From: Azospirillum sp.
GTDB lineage: Bacteria > Pseudomonadota > Alphaproteobacteria > Azospirillales > Azospirillaceae
Assembly: GCA_027486405.1 (NCBI GenBank)
Contig: JAIXPD010000015.1
Coordinates: forward strand, 1 to 64,000
Direction: 5' to 3'
Length of the DNA: 64,000 nucleotides
Within the stretch, counting starts at the first letter, position 1; each line of letters opens with the position of its first letter. Position numbers and translations under genes: made by a program. The notes beneath the pieces are model-generated. The model was not told where the DNA came from. It did no database searches and saw nothing but the letters and a program-made list of their open reading frames with translations. Below, piece after piece: positions 8,908 to 18,274 of this stretch.

Positions 8908-8942
8908 ACGTCGCCGCAGACACGACTTTTAAAGCAGGAGGT

Positions 8943-9665
8943 TTAGACGCCGAGATAGGTGTGGAGCTTGTCCATGTTGGCGTCGAGCTGGTCGTTCGGG
9001 ATCATGTCGACGACATGCCCCTCTTCCATCACGTAATGGCGGTCGGCGATGGTGGCGGCGAAGCGGAAATTCTGCTCCACCAGCACGATGGTGAAGCCGC
9101 GCTGCTTCAGCGCCCGCACCGCCACGCCGATCTGTTCGATGATGACCGGGGCCAGGCCCTCGGTCGGTTCGTCCAACAGGATCAGATTGGCCCCGGTGCG
9201 CAGGATGCGGGCGATCGCCAACATCTGCTGCTCACCGCCCGACAGCCGGGTTCCCTGGGTCGAGCCGCGTCCCTTCAGATTGGGGAACAGGTCGTAAATC
9301 TGCTCCACCGTCATCCCGCCCTCTTTGATGACGGGCGGCAGGGTCAGGTTTTCATCGACGCTGAGGCTGGAGAAAATCCCACGCTCCTCCGGCACATAGC
9401 CGATGCCCAGGCGCGGGATCTTGTGCTGGGCCATGCCGATCAGTTCCTGCCCCTGGAAGCGGATGGAGCCGGTGCGCTTGCCCATGATTCCCATGATCGC
9501 GCGCATGGTGGAGGTCTTGCCCGCCCCGTTGCGGCCCAGCAGCGTCACCACCTCGCCCTGCCGCACCTCCAGCGACACGCCGTGCAGGACGTGGCTTTCG
9601 CCGTAGAAGCCGTGAAGGTCGCTGATTTCCAGCATGGCGGTTGTCGTGATCGAACCGTCAGGCAT
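8943..9665 (-). CDS. livF: Branched-chain amino-acid ABC transporter ATP-binding protein (LivF type)
   Basis: A 240-residue ABC ATPase. Walker A is GRNGAGKTS (about 44), the signature is LSGGEQQMLAIAR, and Walker B is LILLDEPTEGLAP, the last being typical of LivF. The ATG at 9665 overlaps the livG stop by 8 bp and has GGAGGGG about 7 bases upstream; an internal ATG at 9635 is the alternative and would drop 10 residues. It pairs with LivG to energise the LivHM channel. Confidence 0.92.
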   Translation of the reverse strand: MPDGSITTTAMLEISDLHGFYGESHVLHGVSLEVRQGEVVTLLGRNGAGKTSTMRAIMGIMGKRTGSIRFQGQELIGMAQHKIPRLGIGYVPEERGIFSSLSVDENLTLPPVIKEGGMTVEQIYDLFPNLKGRGSTQGTRLSGGEQQMLAIARILRTGANLILLDEPTEGLAPVIIEQIGVAVRALKQRGFTIVLVEQNFRFAATIADRHYVMEEGHVVDMIPNDQLDANMDKLHTYLGV

Positions 9666-10425
9666 GCCCAACCCCTCCACCGGTGCCCATATAGGCCTCC
9701 ATGACCTGGGCGTTGCGTGATACGACGTCGTATGGCCCTTCGGCGAGGATCTCGCCGCGCCGCAGGACGGTGATGGTGTCCGACAGATGGGCGACGACCG
9801 ACAGGTTGTGTTCCACCATCAGCACGGTGCGGCTGGCCGCCACCCGCTTGATCAGCGCGGCGGTCCCTTCGATGTCCTCGTGCCCCATGCCCGCCAGCGG
9901 TTCGTCCAGCAGCATCACTTCGGGATCGAGCGCCAGGGTGGTGGCGATCTCCAGCGCGCGCTTGCGGCCATAGGGCAGCTCGGCGGCCAGATGATGCGCC
10001 CAGGGCGACAGGTTCACGTCCTCGATCAGTTCCAACGCCCGCTGGTGCAGGCTGTGCAGCGTCGATTCCGATTTCCAGAAATGAAAGCTGGTGCCGAGCG
10101 GCCGTTGCAGCGCGACCCGGACGTTTTCCAGCACCGTCAGGTGCGGGAACACCGCCGAAATCTGAAAGGACCGCACCAGCCCCATCAGCGCGATTTCCGC
10201 CGGTTTGGTCCGGGTGATGTCCTTGCCCTTGTACAGAATCTGCCCACGGGTCGGCGTCAGGAATTTGGTCAGCAGGTTGAACACCGTGCTCTTGCCCGCA
10301 CCGTTCGGCCCGATCAACGCGTGGATCGTTCCCCGGCGAACCTGGAGGTTCACCTCCTTCACCGCGACGAAGCCCTTGAACTCCTTCGTCAGGCCGCGCG
10401 CTTCCAGAATGATGTCGTCGCTCAT
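9658..10425 (-). CDS. livG: Branched-chain amino-acid ABC transporter ATP-binding protein (LivG type)
   Basis: A 255-residue ABC ATPase with Walker A GPNGAGKST, the LivG-specific VRSFQISAVFPHLTVLENV segment after it, and the C-terminal GEILAEGPYDVVSRNAQVMEAYMG tail seen in LivG. The signature loop reads AAELPYGRKRALEIA rather than LSGGQ, which is usual for LivG. The ATG at 10425 (MSDDII) is preceded by GGAGGGGG. It is the first gene of the cluster, with a candidate sigma-54 promoter about 115 bp upstream. Confidence 0.92.
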   Translation of the reverse strand: MSDDIILEARGLTKEFKGFVAVKEVNLQVRRGTIHALIGPNGAGKSTVFNLLTKFLTPTRGQILYKGKDITRTKPAEIALMGLVRSFQISAVFPHLTVLENVRVALQRPLGTSFHFWKSESTLHSLHQRALELIEDVNLSPWAHHLAAELPYGRKRALEIATTLALDPEVMLLDEPLAGMGHEDIEGTAALIKRVAASRTVLMVEHNLSVVAHLSDTITVLRRGEILAEGPYDVVSRNAQVMEAYMGTGGGVGHA

Positions 10426-10853
10426 CGGCTGCGTTACCCCCTCCCCTGTCGCCCTCGTGGTGCCCCGCCGTTGCCCGGTGGGGCCTTTGCCGCTTGCGGG
10501 CCACGCCCGCGCTTGCGCTCGCGTTTGCCGCTTACGTAAGCATGAAGCGTGCCAACCATCGGCCATGATGCAAAAGCGCCTGAAACCCTTTGTGTCCCAA
10601 GGCCCGATGGATTCGGTCGCGCCGACCACGGGTTTGGAAAGCGTCAGGATCGCAGACACTCTGTTCAACCAACATGACACCACGCCAAGCGTTCGTCATC
10701 AAGACCGTCAGGGATTTGGACGTTTGCGACCGAAACCGGCAAGGGCGGAAACGAACAACGCGCCCTTGCCTCCGTTCCGGGAGCCACGAGCGCGTTGCGA
10801 TGGGGCGCGTTTCGGGGTGAGGCAAGCCGCCGTCAATCAGAGACACGGCGACC
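10426..10853. other. livG leader and upstream region without a gene
   Basis: No open frame here looks real. Nearest livG is GC-rich leader sequence. At 10539-10554 lies a candidate sigma-54 promoter on the minus strand. Upstream of it (10555-10853) I see no further recognisable site before the repeat element at 10854. Confidence 0.5.
10539..10554 (-). promoter_or_regulatory. Candidate sigma-54 promoter of livGF
   Basis: The minus strand reads TGGCACG-CTTC-ATGCT. The -24 block is a perfect RpoN match and the -12 block ATGC differs from TTGC by one base. Spacing is correct and it is about 115 bp from the livG start. NtrC-controlled amino-acid transport is well known, but a chance match cannot be excluded. 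Confidence 0.45.
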
Positions 10854-11101
10854 CAGGGCAATCGCTTGAACGAGCGATCATCGTCACGCGGGCAAGAAAG
10901 GACACGGATTTCACGGATAAAATGAGGGATTTCACGGATTTCCACCCTCAATCGCTTCATCCATCCCGTCACAAGGTGTGTCGCAGGCTCGCAAACAGGA
11001 TGCCCCTGAGACCGGTTTCGCGAAATCCGCGAGAAAAATCCGTGAAATCCGTGGCAACTCTTGTTCCGGCTGGGCGCACGACGCTTCAAGCGATTGCCCT
11101 G
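10854..11101 (-). repeat. Dispersed ~247-bp terminal-inverted-repeat element, copy 2
   Basis: Ends are CAGGGCAATCGCTTGAA (10854-10870) and its exact inverse at 11085-11101. The interior is inverted relative to copies 1 and 3, with the GATCATCGTCACGC block at the left end. The two CGGATTTCACGGAT-type blocks again face each other. The element sits between the livG promoter region and the 3' end of the cytochrome b561 gene. Confidence 0.88.
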
Positions 11102-11130
11102 CGGCAACCGGAAATCCGGACAAGGCCGGA

Positions 11131-11688
11131 TCAGCCCTCCACCACATCGGCGCGGGTGCCGGGCATCATCCGCTTCAGCACATCGTCGCGGCGGACATGA
11201 TGATGCCACAGGGCGGCGGCGGCGTGCAGGGCGGCCAGCGCCAGGATCAGATTCGCCGCCAGTTCGTGAATCTCCTTCACCGTGCGGCCCAGCGTGCGGT
11301 CGGGGGCGAAGGGGGCCGGGATGGTGAACAGGCCGAAAAAGGTCAGCGTGTCGCCGCGCAGCCACGTCAACACGATGCCCAGCAGCGGCAGGGCGATCAT
11401 CAGCCCATACAGCCCGATGTGGGCGAGATGCGCCAGCGCGCGTTCGTGCCCGGCCATCGATGCGGGCAGGTCGGGCGCGCCGCGCGTCAGGCGCAGCCCC
11501 AGCCGGGCCGCCACCGTCACCGCCAGCATCAAACCAAAGGAGATGTGCAGCCACCACACCATCGCCCGGCCCGGGTCGCCGCGCTCGAACAGGTCTTCGG
11601 CCAGCGCCAGACCATACAGACCGATGATGAGGAGGAAGGTCAACCAATGCAGGGTCTTTTGCATCGGGCTGTAGGACGAGGTCGCCAT
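11131..11688 (-). CDS. Cytochrome b561-type membrane protein
   Basis: A 185-residue four-helix membrane cytochrome of the prokaryotic CybB family, which binds two b hemes and passes electrons between quinol and periplasmic partners. Candidate heme ligands are His14 (KTLHW), His48 (WLHIS), a His in EIHELAAN (about 142) and one in LAALHAAAALWHHH (about 155). The ATG at 11688 is chosen because it starts directly before the first helix and has GGAG 8 bases upstream. It is 148 bp downstream of btuD on the same strand, so it may be the last gene of the riboswitch-led operon, though a separate promoter is possible. Confidence 0.88.
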   Translation of the reverse strand: MATSSYSPMQKTLHWLTFLLIIGLYGLALAEDLFERGDPGRAMVWWLHISFGLMLAVTVAARLGLRLTRGAPDLPASMAGHERALAHLAHIGLYGLMIALPLLGIVLTWLRGDTLTFFGLFTIPAPFAPDRTLGRTVKEIHELAANLILALAALHAAAALWHHHVRRDDVLKRMMPGTRADVVEG

Positions 11689-11836
11689 GGACAGGCTCCG
11701 GATTCGGACAACGGGGGTGGGAGGGGGGAGAGGAAGGCGGGAGAGGGAGGCGGGAGGCGCGCCAGCGCCGCCCCGCACCCGATGCCATCACCCTACCCCC
11801 GCCCACCTGAACCGGCGCTGAACGGCCCCGGCCCCA

Positions 11837-12597
<761 letters not shown>

Positions 12598-12601
<4 letters not shown>

Positions 12602-13629
12602 CGGGCGTGCCTCGCGCGGAACAGGATGAGGGCGAAGGCGGGCGCGCCGAACAGGGCCGTCACCACCCCCACCGGCAACACCTGTTGCGCCACCAGCACG
12701 CGCGACAGGATGTCGGCCAGCACCAGGAACACCGCCCCGACCACCAGCGCGGCGGGCAGCAGCCGGGCGTGGCGGTGGCCGACCAGGAAGCGCACCGCGT
12801 GCGGAATCACCAGCCCGACAAAGCCGATGGACCCGACGATGCCGACCATCGCGGCGGTCATCGCGGCGGTCAGGGCGAACAGCACCACCCGCACCCGCGT
12901 CACCGACACCCCCATCGCCGCCGCCGCGTCCGCGCCAAAGGCAAAGGCGTCGAGCGCGCGGGCGTGCAGCATCGCCACAACAAAACCGACCAGCACCACC
13001 GGCAGCGCCAGCCACACATCGGGCCAGCGCACCCCGCCCAGATTGCCCAGCAGCCAGAACAGCACGCCGCGCGCCTGTTCGGCGTTGGCCGCCGTGGCGA
13101 CGATGAAGGAGGTCATGGCGTTGAACAGTTGCGACCCCGCCACCCCGGCCAGCAGCACGCGGTCGGACCCGCCGCCGCTGCCCAGCGCCAACAGCCCGAC
13201 CAGCGACAGGGCGGCCACCGCCCCGGCAAAGGCCCCGCCGGACAGCGTGACGGCACCGCCGCCGACCCCGACGATCATCACCAGCACCGCCCCGGTGGAC
13301 GCCCCGGCGGAAATGCCCAGCACATAGGGTTCGGCCAGCGGGTTGCGCAGCAGCGCTTGCAAAATCACCCCCGACACCGCCAGCGCCCCGCCGCAGCAGG
13401 CGGCGACCACGGCGCGGCTCAGGCGGTAATCCCACACCACCCCCTCCTGAATGCGGTTCAGGGCGTGGGTGGTGCCGAACAGCCGGTTGCTGACCGTTTT
13501 GGCGATGACCTCCAGCGGGATCGTCATTTCACCGATGGACGCGGCCAGCGCGATGGACAGGGCCAGGCCCGCCAGCCCCAGCGCGACCACCAGGATGGGG
13601 CGCGCCGACGCCAGCGGCCATGACGTCAT
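12598..13629 (-). CDS. btuC: BtuC/FecCD-type ABC transporter permease
   Basis: A 343-residue FecCD-family permease with about ten membrane segments, including the RLSRAVVAACCGGALAVSGVILQALLRNPLAEPYVLGISAGAS stretch (about 65-110) that marks the family, and a C-terminal GSIGFVGLVIPHAVRFLVG motif that contacts the ATPase. The ATG at 13629 overlaps the binding-protein stop (ATGA). It is presumed to form a homodimeric channel for a vitamin B12-type substrate, on the basis of the riboswitch. Cobalamin and siderophore permeases are not distinguishable by sequence alone. Confidence 0.85.
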
Positions 13630-14705
13630 TGACCCGGCTCGATGGCGGCCAGACCGGCGGCGAGCGCCTCGATGCCGTCGATGGTGCGGATCGACGGATT
13701 CATCGATTGCGCGTTCATCAGCACCACGCGGTTGTGGCGCACCGCCTCCAACCGGCTGGCCACCGGGTCGCTGGCCAGAAAGGCGCGCTTGACCTCGACA
13801 TCGTCGGCGGGGAAGCGGCGGCGGTCCATGGTGGCGATCACGATCACCGCCGGGTTGGCGGCGGCGATGCCCTCCCAACCGATCAGCGGCCATTCCTCGT
13901 TGGTGTCGATGACGTTGCGGGCACCCAGCGCCGACAGGATGTAGGCGGGCGCGCCGTTGCGCCCGGCGACGAAGGCGTCGCCCTTCACGTCCTTGCTGGA
14001 GAACCAGAAGACCACCGCGCGGTCCTTGCCCTTGCCCGCCACCGCCTTGCCCGCCACCGCCTTGATCGCGGCGGCCTCGCGGGCGCGCAGCGTGCCGATC
14101 AGCTCCTCGCCCCGGTCGGCCACGTCGAAGATCTGGGCCAGTTCGCGGATTTCCTGATAGATCAGATCCATGGTGAACAGCCGCTTGCGCACGCCGTCGC
14201 CGCTGCCGGAATTGTCCTTTTCCACGCAATCGGCGGGGGAGACATAGGCCGGGACGCCAAGGGCGGCGAACTGCTCGCGCTTGCCGACCGACCCGTTCGG
14301 GCCGATGTGCCATTCATATTGCGCCGTCACCAGATCGGGGGCCTGCCCGACCACCGCCTCGAAACTCGGGTCGTTGTCGGCCAGACGCTTGATCGTGGCG
14401 TTGACCGCCTCAAACGGCTTGAGCACCGGGCCGAACCAGACGGCGGTCCCGACCAGCCGGTCGGCCAAACCCAGCGACAGCAGGATTTCCGTGCTGCTCT
14501 GGCCGATGGACACCGCGCGCTTGGGCGCTTGGGCGAAGGTCAGCGGCTGGCCGCAATTCGTCACGGTCAACGGGTAGCGGGTGGCCGCCGCCGCCGCGTC
14601 CGACGCGACGAACAGGGTGGCCCCAACCAGGGTGGACCCAACCAGGGCAGACAGGGCGGCGAGTGAAAGCGCGCGCAGGCGGGAGGGCAAACGGAAAACA
14701 GTCAT
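13626..14705 (-). CDS. btuF: Periplasmic binding protein of the cobalamin/siderophore ABC family
   Basis: A 359-residue class-III periplasmic binding protein. A Sec signal peptide covers about the first 37 residues (cleavage after ASDAAAAA). The mature part contains the family opening VSIGQSSTEILLSLGLADRLVGTA and PDLVTAQYEW, giving the BtuF/FepB fold of two lobes joined by a rigid helix. It has an unusual Lys-Ala-Val-Ala-Gly-Lys duplication around residues 215-228. It is the first gene after the cobalamin riboswitch, about 235 bp from the aptamer end. I assign it to corrinoid uptake on that ground; it is longer than typical BtuF and nearer FepB-like proteins, so a cobinamide or other cobamide ligand is possible. 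Confidence 0.8.
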   Translation of the reverse strand: MTVFRLPSRLRALSLAALSALVGSTLVGATLFVASDAAAAATRYPLTVTNCGQPLTFAQAPKRAVSIGQSSTEILLSLGLADRLVGTAVWFGPVLKPFEAVNATIKRLADNDPSFEAVVGQAPDLVTAQYEWHIGPNGSVGKREQFAALGVPAYVSPADCVEKDNSGSGDGVRKRLFTMDLIYQEIRELAQIFDVADRGEELIGTLRAREAAAIKAVAGKAVAGKGKDRAVVFWFSSKDVKGDAFVAGRNGAPAYILSALGARNVIDTNEEWPLIGWEGIAAANPAVIVIATMDRRRFPADDVEVKRAFLASDPVASRLEAVRHNRVVLMNAQSMNPSIRTIDGIEALAAGLAAIEPGQ

Positions 14706-14941
14706 GACAATCCTGGGCCACAGGGGTGGCGATGAGGAAAAATGAGCATATGGGCATGGAACCGCGCGCGGCGGCCGGAACCGGCGCGCGCGTCATCGCA
14801 CGGGCACGCGCAACGACACCGGAAATCCGGGGCGCGCGGAGCAACGGCGGGCGGGAAATCTCAGCGCAAAAGGGCTGCGCGCGGCGTCATCATGAACACT
14901 CCTGACCCGGACAACCCCGCCCGGCGTGGATGGCAACGACG

Positions 14942-15151
14942 ACGGCAGGTCTCCTGGCTCGCGGATCATGGCCGTTCGGTCTGCCTTCCCACGGACCGGG
15001 AAAACCGGCGCGCAGTGGCATGACGCCCCCCGTTGTGGAACGAAGGCGCGTCACCAGGACCTGAGGCGATCCGCTGACAGTTGCGGGGGCAGCCACGGAC
15101 TCCGCCGCGCGGGCGTCACCGTGTTCCCTTTTGATCCCCGGTGGGGAACCG
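14942..15151 (-). ncRNA. Cobalamin (adenosylcobalamin) riboswitch
   Basis: Read on the minus strand this has all core blocks of the class: GGTTCCCC...GGGAACACGGTG at the 5' end, the B12-box-adjacent GGCTGCCCCCGCAACTGT, GCCACTG, CCGTGGGAAGGC, and the closing GAGCCAGGAGACCTGCC. It lies between a good sigma-70 promoter and btuF. In most proteobacteria such elements repress B12 transport when coenzyme B12 is plentiful. The downstream 235-bp leader should hold the expression platform; no obvious T-run terminator is visible, so translational control is more likely. Confidence 0.95.
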
Positions 15152-15163
15152 TCGAGGTAAGAC

Positions 15164-15190
15164 GTTATAATGTAACGCTTAGAGCGTCAA
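15164..15190 (-). promoter_or_regulatory. Sigma-70 promoter of the riboswitch-btuFCD operon
   Basis: On the minus strand TTGACG (15185-15190) is followed after 15 bases by TATAAC (15164-15169), or after 17 bases by the overlapping TAACGT. Transcription would start near 15157, a few bases before the riboswitch core, exactly where it is expected. Confidence 0.7.
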
Positions 15191-15271
15191 TCACAATCAC
15201 TCGCAGGGCCTATCACGTCACAGGCACCGCGTCGAGGCTGGTGATCGGTGGATTCAACAAGAACGGCCCTT

Positions 15272-15391
15272 CCTTCTCCCCCCTGGGGAGAAGGCCAGGA
15301 TGAGGGGGTGCCGAAGGCACACCGCACCGACCACGGAAAGACTGTTTCCTGCCTTGCTGGGCGTTATGCCCCCTCACCCAACCCTCTCCCC
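15272..15391. repeat. REP-like composite palindrome (CCCTCTCCCC family)
   Basis: A left palindrome CCTTCTCCCCCCTGGGGAGAAGG starts at 15272 and is followed by GATGAGGGG. At 15370-15391 the inverse, CCCCTCACCCAACCCTCTCCCC, appears. The two arms enclose about 60 bp and can pair over roughly 20 bp. Related short palindromes occur at 33619 (inside lldG) and 39427 (before glpK). This is a non-coding intergenic repeat family. Confidence 0.7.
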
Positions 15392-15398
15392 GGCGGGG

Positions 15399-15645
15399 CA
15401 GGGCAATCGCTTCAAGTACCGTGCACCCGGTCAAAACAAGAGTGGACACGAATTTCACGGATTTTTTCACGGATTTCGCGGAAGGCGCACCAGAGCTGCC
15501 CTGCTTGCGATCTTGCGACAAACCTCATGGCGGGGTGCAGGAGGCCATCGGAGTCGAAAATCCGTGCAATCCTTCCTTTTGTCCGTGAAATCCGCGTCCA
15601 TTCCTGTTTGCGTGACGATGAGCGTTCGTTCAAGCGATTGCCCTG
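15399..15645 (+). repeat. Dispersed ~247-bp terminal-inverted-repeat element, copy 3
   Basis: Left end CAGGGCAATCGCTTCAAG at 15399, right end TTCAAGCGATTGCCCTG ending at 15645. Same orientation as copy 1. It directly follows the REP-like element and ends 27 bp from the 3' end of the response-regulator gene. Confidence 0.88.
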
Positions 15646-15672
15646 CCCAGGTGGGGAGGGGGCTTTTTCGCC

Positions 15673-16323
15673 TCACTCCGTCAGGGGCGGCGGGGACGGG
15701 GCCAGGGCCAGTTGGCTGGCGAGAACGGCGGCCTGGGTGCGGGTCAGCACGTTCAGTTTGCGCAGGATGGTGGTGACGTGGGCCTTCACCGTGGTTTCGG
15801 CCACGTTCATCTCGTAGGCGATCTGCTTGTTCAGCTTGCCTTCGGCGATGCCCGCCAGAACGCGGAGCTGCTGCGGCGTCAGGGTGGCCGCGCGCTGGGC
15901 CGGGTCGGGAGTGTCGGCCTCGTGCGCGGCGGGCAGATCGGGCAACCACAGCTCGCCGTCCAACACCGCGTTGATCGCCTCGACGATCTGGGTGTTGGGG
16001 GCGGATTTCGGCACGAAGCCGGAGGCACCGTAATCGATGGAGCGCTGGATCGTCACCGGATCCTCCGACGCCGACACCACGATCACCGGGATCGCCGGGT
16101 GTTCGGACCGCAGCATCATCAGGCCGATCAGGCCGCTCATCCCCGGCATGTGCAGGTCGAGCAGGATGATGTCCACCCCCTCCCCCGTTTCCAGAATCGG
16201 CTTGATCTGGTCGAACCGCGACGCCTCCAGAATCACGGCCCCGCTCATCGCCTGCCCGATGGTCTGGGCCAGCGCGGTGCGCATCAACGGGTGATCGTCG
16301 GCGATCAGAATGCGGTGAGACAT
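15673..16323 (-). CDS. NarL/FixJ-family response regulator
   Basis: A 216-residue two-component regulator: an N-terminal receiver (about 1-120) with the acidic pair DD at residues 9-10, the phosphorylation site in IILLDLHMPG (about 59) and a conserved Lys in FVPKSAP, then a LuxR-type helix-turn-helix (about 145-205, LTPQQLRVLAGIAEGKLNKQIAYEMNVAETTVKAHV). The ATG at 16323 begins the receiver. No kinase gene is adjacent, so it is an orphan regulator here. The prepilin peptidase gene lies 112 bp upstream on the same strand, but a good internal promoter separates them. Confidence 0.92.
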   Translation of the reverse strand: MSHRILIADDHPLMRTALAQTIGQAMSGAVILEASRFDQIKPILETGEGVDIILLDLHMPGMSGLIGLMMLRSEHPAIPVIVVSASEDPVTIQRSIDYGASGFVPKSAPNTQIVEAINAVLDGELWLPDLPAAHEADTPDPAQRAATLTPQQLRVLAGIAEGKLNKQIAYEMNVAETTVKAHVTTILRKLNVLTRTQAAVLASQLALAPSPPPLTE

Positions 16324-16353
16324 GGACAATCCGATGCAAAAACCATAACGGTC

Positions 16354-16382
16354 AGTATCGGCCCCCGGACGCGCGTTGACAA
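16354..16382 (-). promoter_or_regulatory. Sigma-70 promoter of the NarL-type regulator
   Basis: On the minus strand TTGTCA (16377-16382) and GATACT (16354-16359) are separated by 17 bases. The start would be about 20-25 bp upstream of the ATG at 16323. Confidence 0.6.
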
Positions 16383-16435
16383 CTGCGCCCATCGCCGCGC
16401 GACAACCTTTTCCAGAAAAAAGAATGCCGTGCCGC

Positions 16436-17113
16436 TCACCGGAGGCTGCCAGCCAACCATATCAGCCACAACGCCGCCGCGAGATAAGGGCCGAACGCGA
16501 TTGACGCGCCACCCGACAAGCGGTCGCCCCGCAGCGCCGCCAGGGTGAGCGCCACCGCCAGCGCGCTGACCGCCGCCAGCAAAACGACCGACGGCAGCCC
16601 CTCCACCCCGACCCAGGCCCCGGCGACCGCCAACAGCTTGGCGTCGCCCAACCCCAGCCCGTCGCGCCCGCGCAGTCGGCGATAGGCGGCGGCCAGCCCG
16701 GCGAACAGGGCGTAGCCCAACAGCGCCGCCAGCGCGTGGCCGATCAATGCGCCGGACCGATCGCCGTCCGGGACCGTCCATCCCGTCACCGCCAAGCCCA
16801 GGGGCAGCAGCGGCAGCGTCACCACATCCGGCAACAGCCGACAGCGCGCGTCCACAAGCGCGGCCAGCAGCAACGCCCAGCCGAACAGGCAGGCCACCAA
16901 CGTCACCGGCCACGGGGAACAGAGGGCCGCCATCCCGGCCACCACCCCAGCCCCCAGAGTCGCCAGCGGGCGCGGGCGGCCCCGCCAGCCCTCCCCCAAC
17001 GGCCACGCACGGTCCGGCAGCGCCACCGCCATCGCCCCGATCACCCGCCCGACCGGCAGGGCGGCGAGGACGCACAGGAGGATCAGGGAGAGGCCCGCCG
17101 TGTCGTCGATCAT
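16436..17113 (-). CDS. A24-family prepilin peptidase (methyltransferase half missing)
   Basis: A 225-residue polytopic membrane aspartyl protease. The two catalytic aspartates are visible: Asp88 in ALVDARCRLLPD and Asp157 in the GLGLGDAK (GxGD) motif. The N-terminal methyltransferase domain with paired CxxC motifs found in PilD is absent, which is the architecture of CpaA-type and archaeal enzymes. No pilin or secretion genes are near, so its substrate is elsewhere in the genome. ATG at 17113 was preferred to the GTG at 17134, which would overlap the neighbouring gene; neither has a strong ribosome-binding site. It is downstream of and close to the NrtR-like gene. Confidence 0.85.
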   Translation of the reverse strand: MIDDTAGLSLILLCVLAALPVGRVIGAMAVALPDRAWPLGEGWRGRPRPLATLGAGVVAGMAALCSPWPVTLVACLFGWALLLAALVDARCRLLPDVVTLPLLPLGLAVTGWTVPDGDRSGALIGHALAALLGYALFAGLAAAYRRLRGRDGLGLGDAKLLAVAGAWVGVEGLPSVVLLAAVSALAVALTLAALRGDRLSGGASIAFGPYLAAALWLIWLAGSLR

Positions 17114-17123
17114 GCCGGACCGG

Positions 17124-18251
17124 TCACGCGGCACCCGGCCCGGACCCTGTGGGGGGGGCGGCGGTGGGTTCGGCGGTGGGTTCGGCGGTCGGAATCGCCC
17201 CGGCGCTGGTGCGTTCGTGAATCGCCTGACGGCGGAAGCGGTGCAGTTCGGCGGGTCGGCCGCCGGTCTGGCTTTCGAATTGCCCCGTCGGCTCGACCAA
17301 ACCGCCGGAGATCATCATCCGGCGGAAATTCTGCTTGTGCAGCCGCTCGCCCGACAGCGCCTCCACCACCTGTTGAAGCTGGTTCAAGGTGAAGGTGGGC
17401 GGCAACAGTTCGAACACGATGGGGCGGTATTTCAGCTTGCCGCGCAGCCGTTCCAGCGCCGTGGCCAGGATGCGCCGCCCGTCGCGCGCCATCGGGCGGC
17501 CCAGCGCGCGCGGCATCACGCCGCCGGGCGGGGCCGCGTCGGCCATCCGCGCCGCCAGCTCCCGATCCCGGAAGGCTTCGACCAGCAACCCGGTTTCGTA
17601 GAGCAGTTCGTAGCGCTCCAGCACCCGTTCCATGTCCCAATCGGCCCCGTCCAGGCCAAAGGCGAGCTGGGCACGTTCGCCGCGTCGGGCGCGGGCGTCG
17701 GCGTCGCCCGCCGCGTTGACCCAGCCGCGCAGGGCCGGAACGACGACGGTGTCGATCAGGGCCGGGCGTTCGTCGCGCCAATCCTCCCACGGGAAATGAT
17801 CGTAGAGCGCCCGCCATTCCGCCCCGGTTCCGGCCAGCAGCGCGTCGCGCACCAGGGCCAGATAGGCCACGACGACGGAACGCGGCCCGCCGAACAGCTC
17901 GTGCGGATCCCGGAAGCGGTCGCCGAAGGTGTAAAGCTGTTCGACGTAGCGCAGCGACAGGCCGGACAACCCCTCCGCCACCGCGCGCACGCCGTCTTGC
18001 AGGGTGCGGAAACGGTCGGGTTCGAACGGCGCGCCGGGCAAGGCGTCGCGGTGCGGCAACGGTTCGTCGGCCCGGCGGTGTTCCGCCGGGACGCTGAAGC
18101 CGCTGCGCACCGTCACCACGCGCGGGACCGTCCCGGCCACCGCGACAACGGCGACCGACAGGCCCAACTGAAGATCAGAGGTCACACAGGCACACTCCGC
18201 ACAGCCCACCCCCTCCCCGGCACGGACCGGAGAGGAGGGTGGAACCGTCAT
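17124..18251 (-). CDS. NrtR-like Nudix/winged-helix regulator
   Basis: A 375-residue protein combining an N-terminal Nudix-like fold with a C-terminal winged helix. The C-terminal part has YRPIVFELLPPTFTLNQLQQVVEAL and LHKQNFRRMMISGGLVEPTG, characteristic of NrtR, the regulator of NAD metabolism that binds ADP-ribose. The canonical Nudix box (GX5EX7REUXEEXGU) is not visible, so it is probably non-catalytic. The C-terminal 30 residues are a low-complexity Glu-Pro-Thr-Ala/Pro tail encoded by a duplicated 12-bp unit (about 17164-17187). The start could instead be the GTG at 18185. It lies 23 bp downstream of citrate synthase. The regulatory target is not evident here. Confidence 0.7.
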   Translation of the reverse strand: MTVPPSSPVRAGEGVGCAECACVTSDLQLGLSVAVVAVAGTVPRVVTVRSGFSVPAEHRRADEPLPHRDALPGAPFEPDRFRTLQDGVRAVAEGLSGLSLRYVEQLYTFGDRFRDPHELFGGPRSVVVAYLALVRDALLAGTGAEWRALYDHFPWEDWRDERPALIDTVVVPALRGWVNAAGDADARARRGERAQLAFGLDGADWDMERVLERYELLYETGLLVEAFRDRELAARMADAAPPGGVMPRALGRPMARDGRRILATALERLRGKLKYRPIVFELLPPTFTLNQLQQVVEALSGERLHKQNFRRMMISGGLVEPTGQFESQTGGRPAELHRFRRQAIHERTSAGAIPTAEPTAEPTAAPPTGSGPGAA

Positions 18252-18274
18252 GACTCAACAAACGCCGGTCTGGC

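Noticed and set aside
10532-11806. Possible protein-coding frame through repeat copy 2
   Set aside because: The frame crosses the terminal-repeat element and the antisense of cytochrome b561 and has no homology-like segments.
17160-17190. CRISPR or phase-variation repeat
   Set aside because: Only two 12-bp units are present within the coding sequence of the NrtR-like gene; no spacers or array structure.
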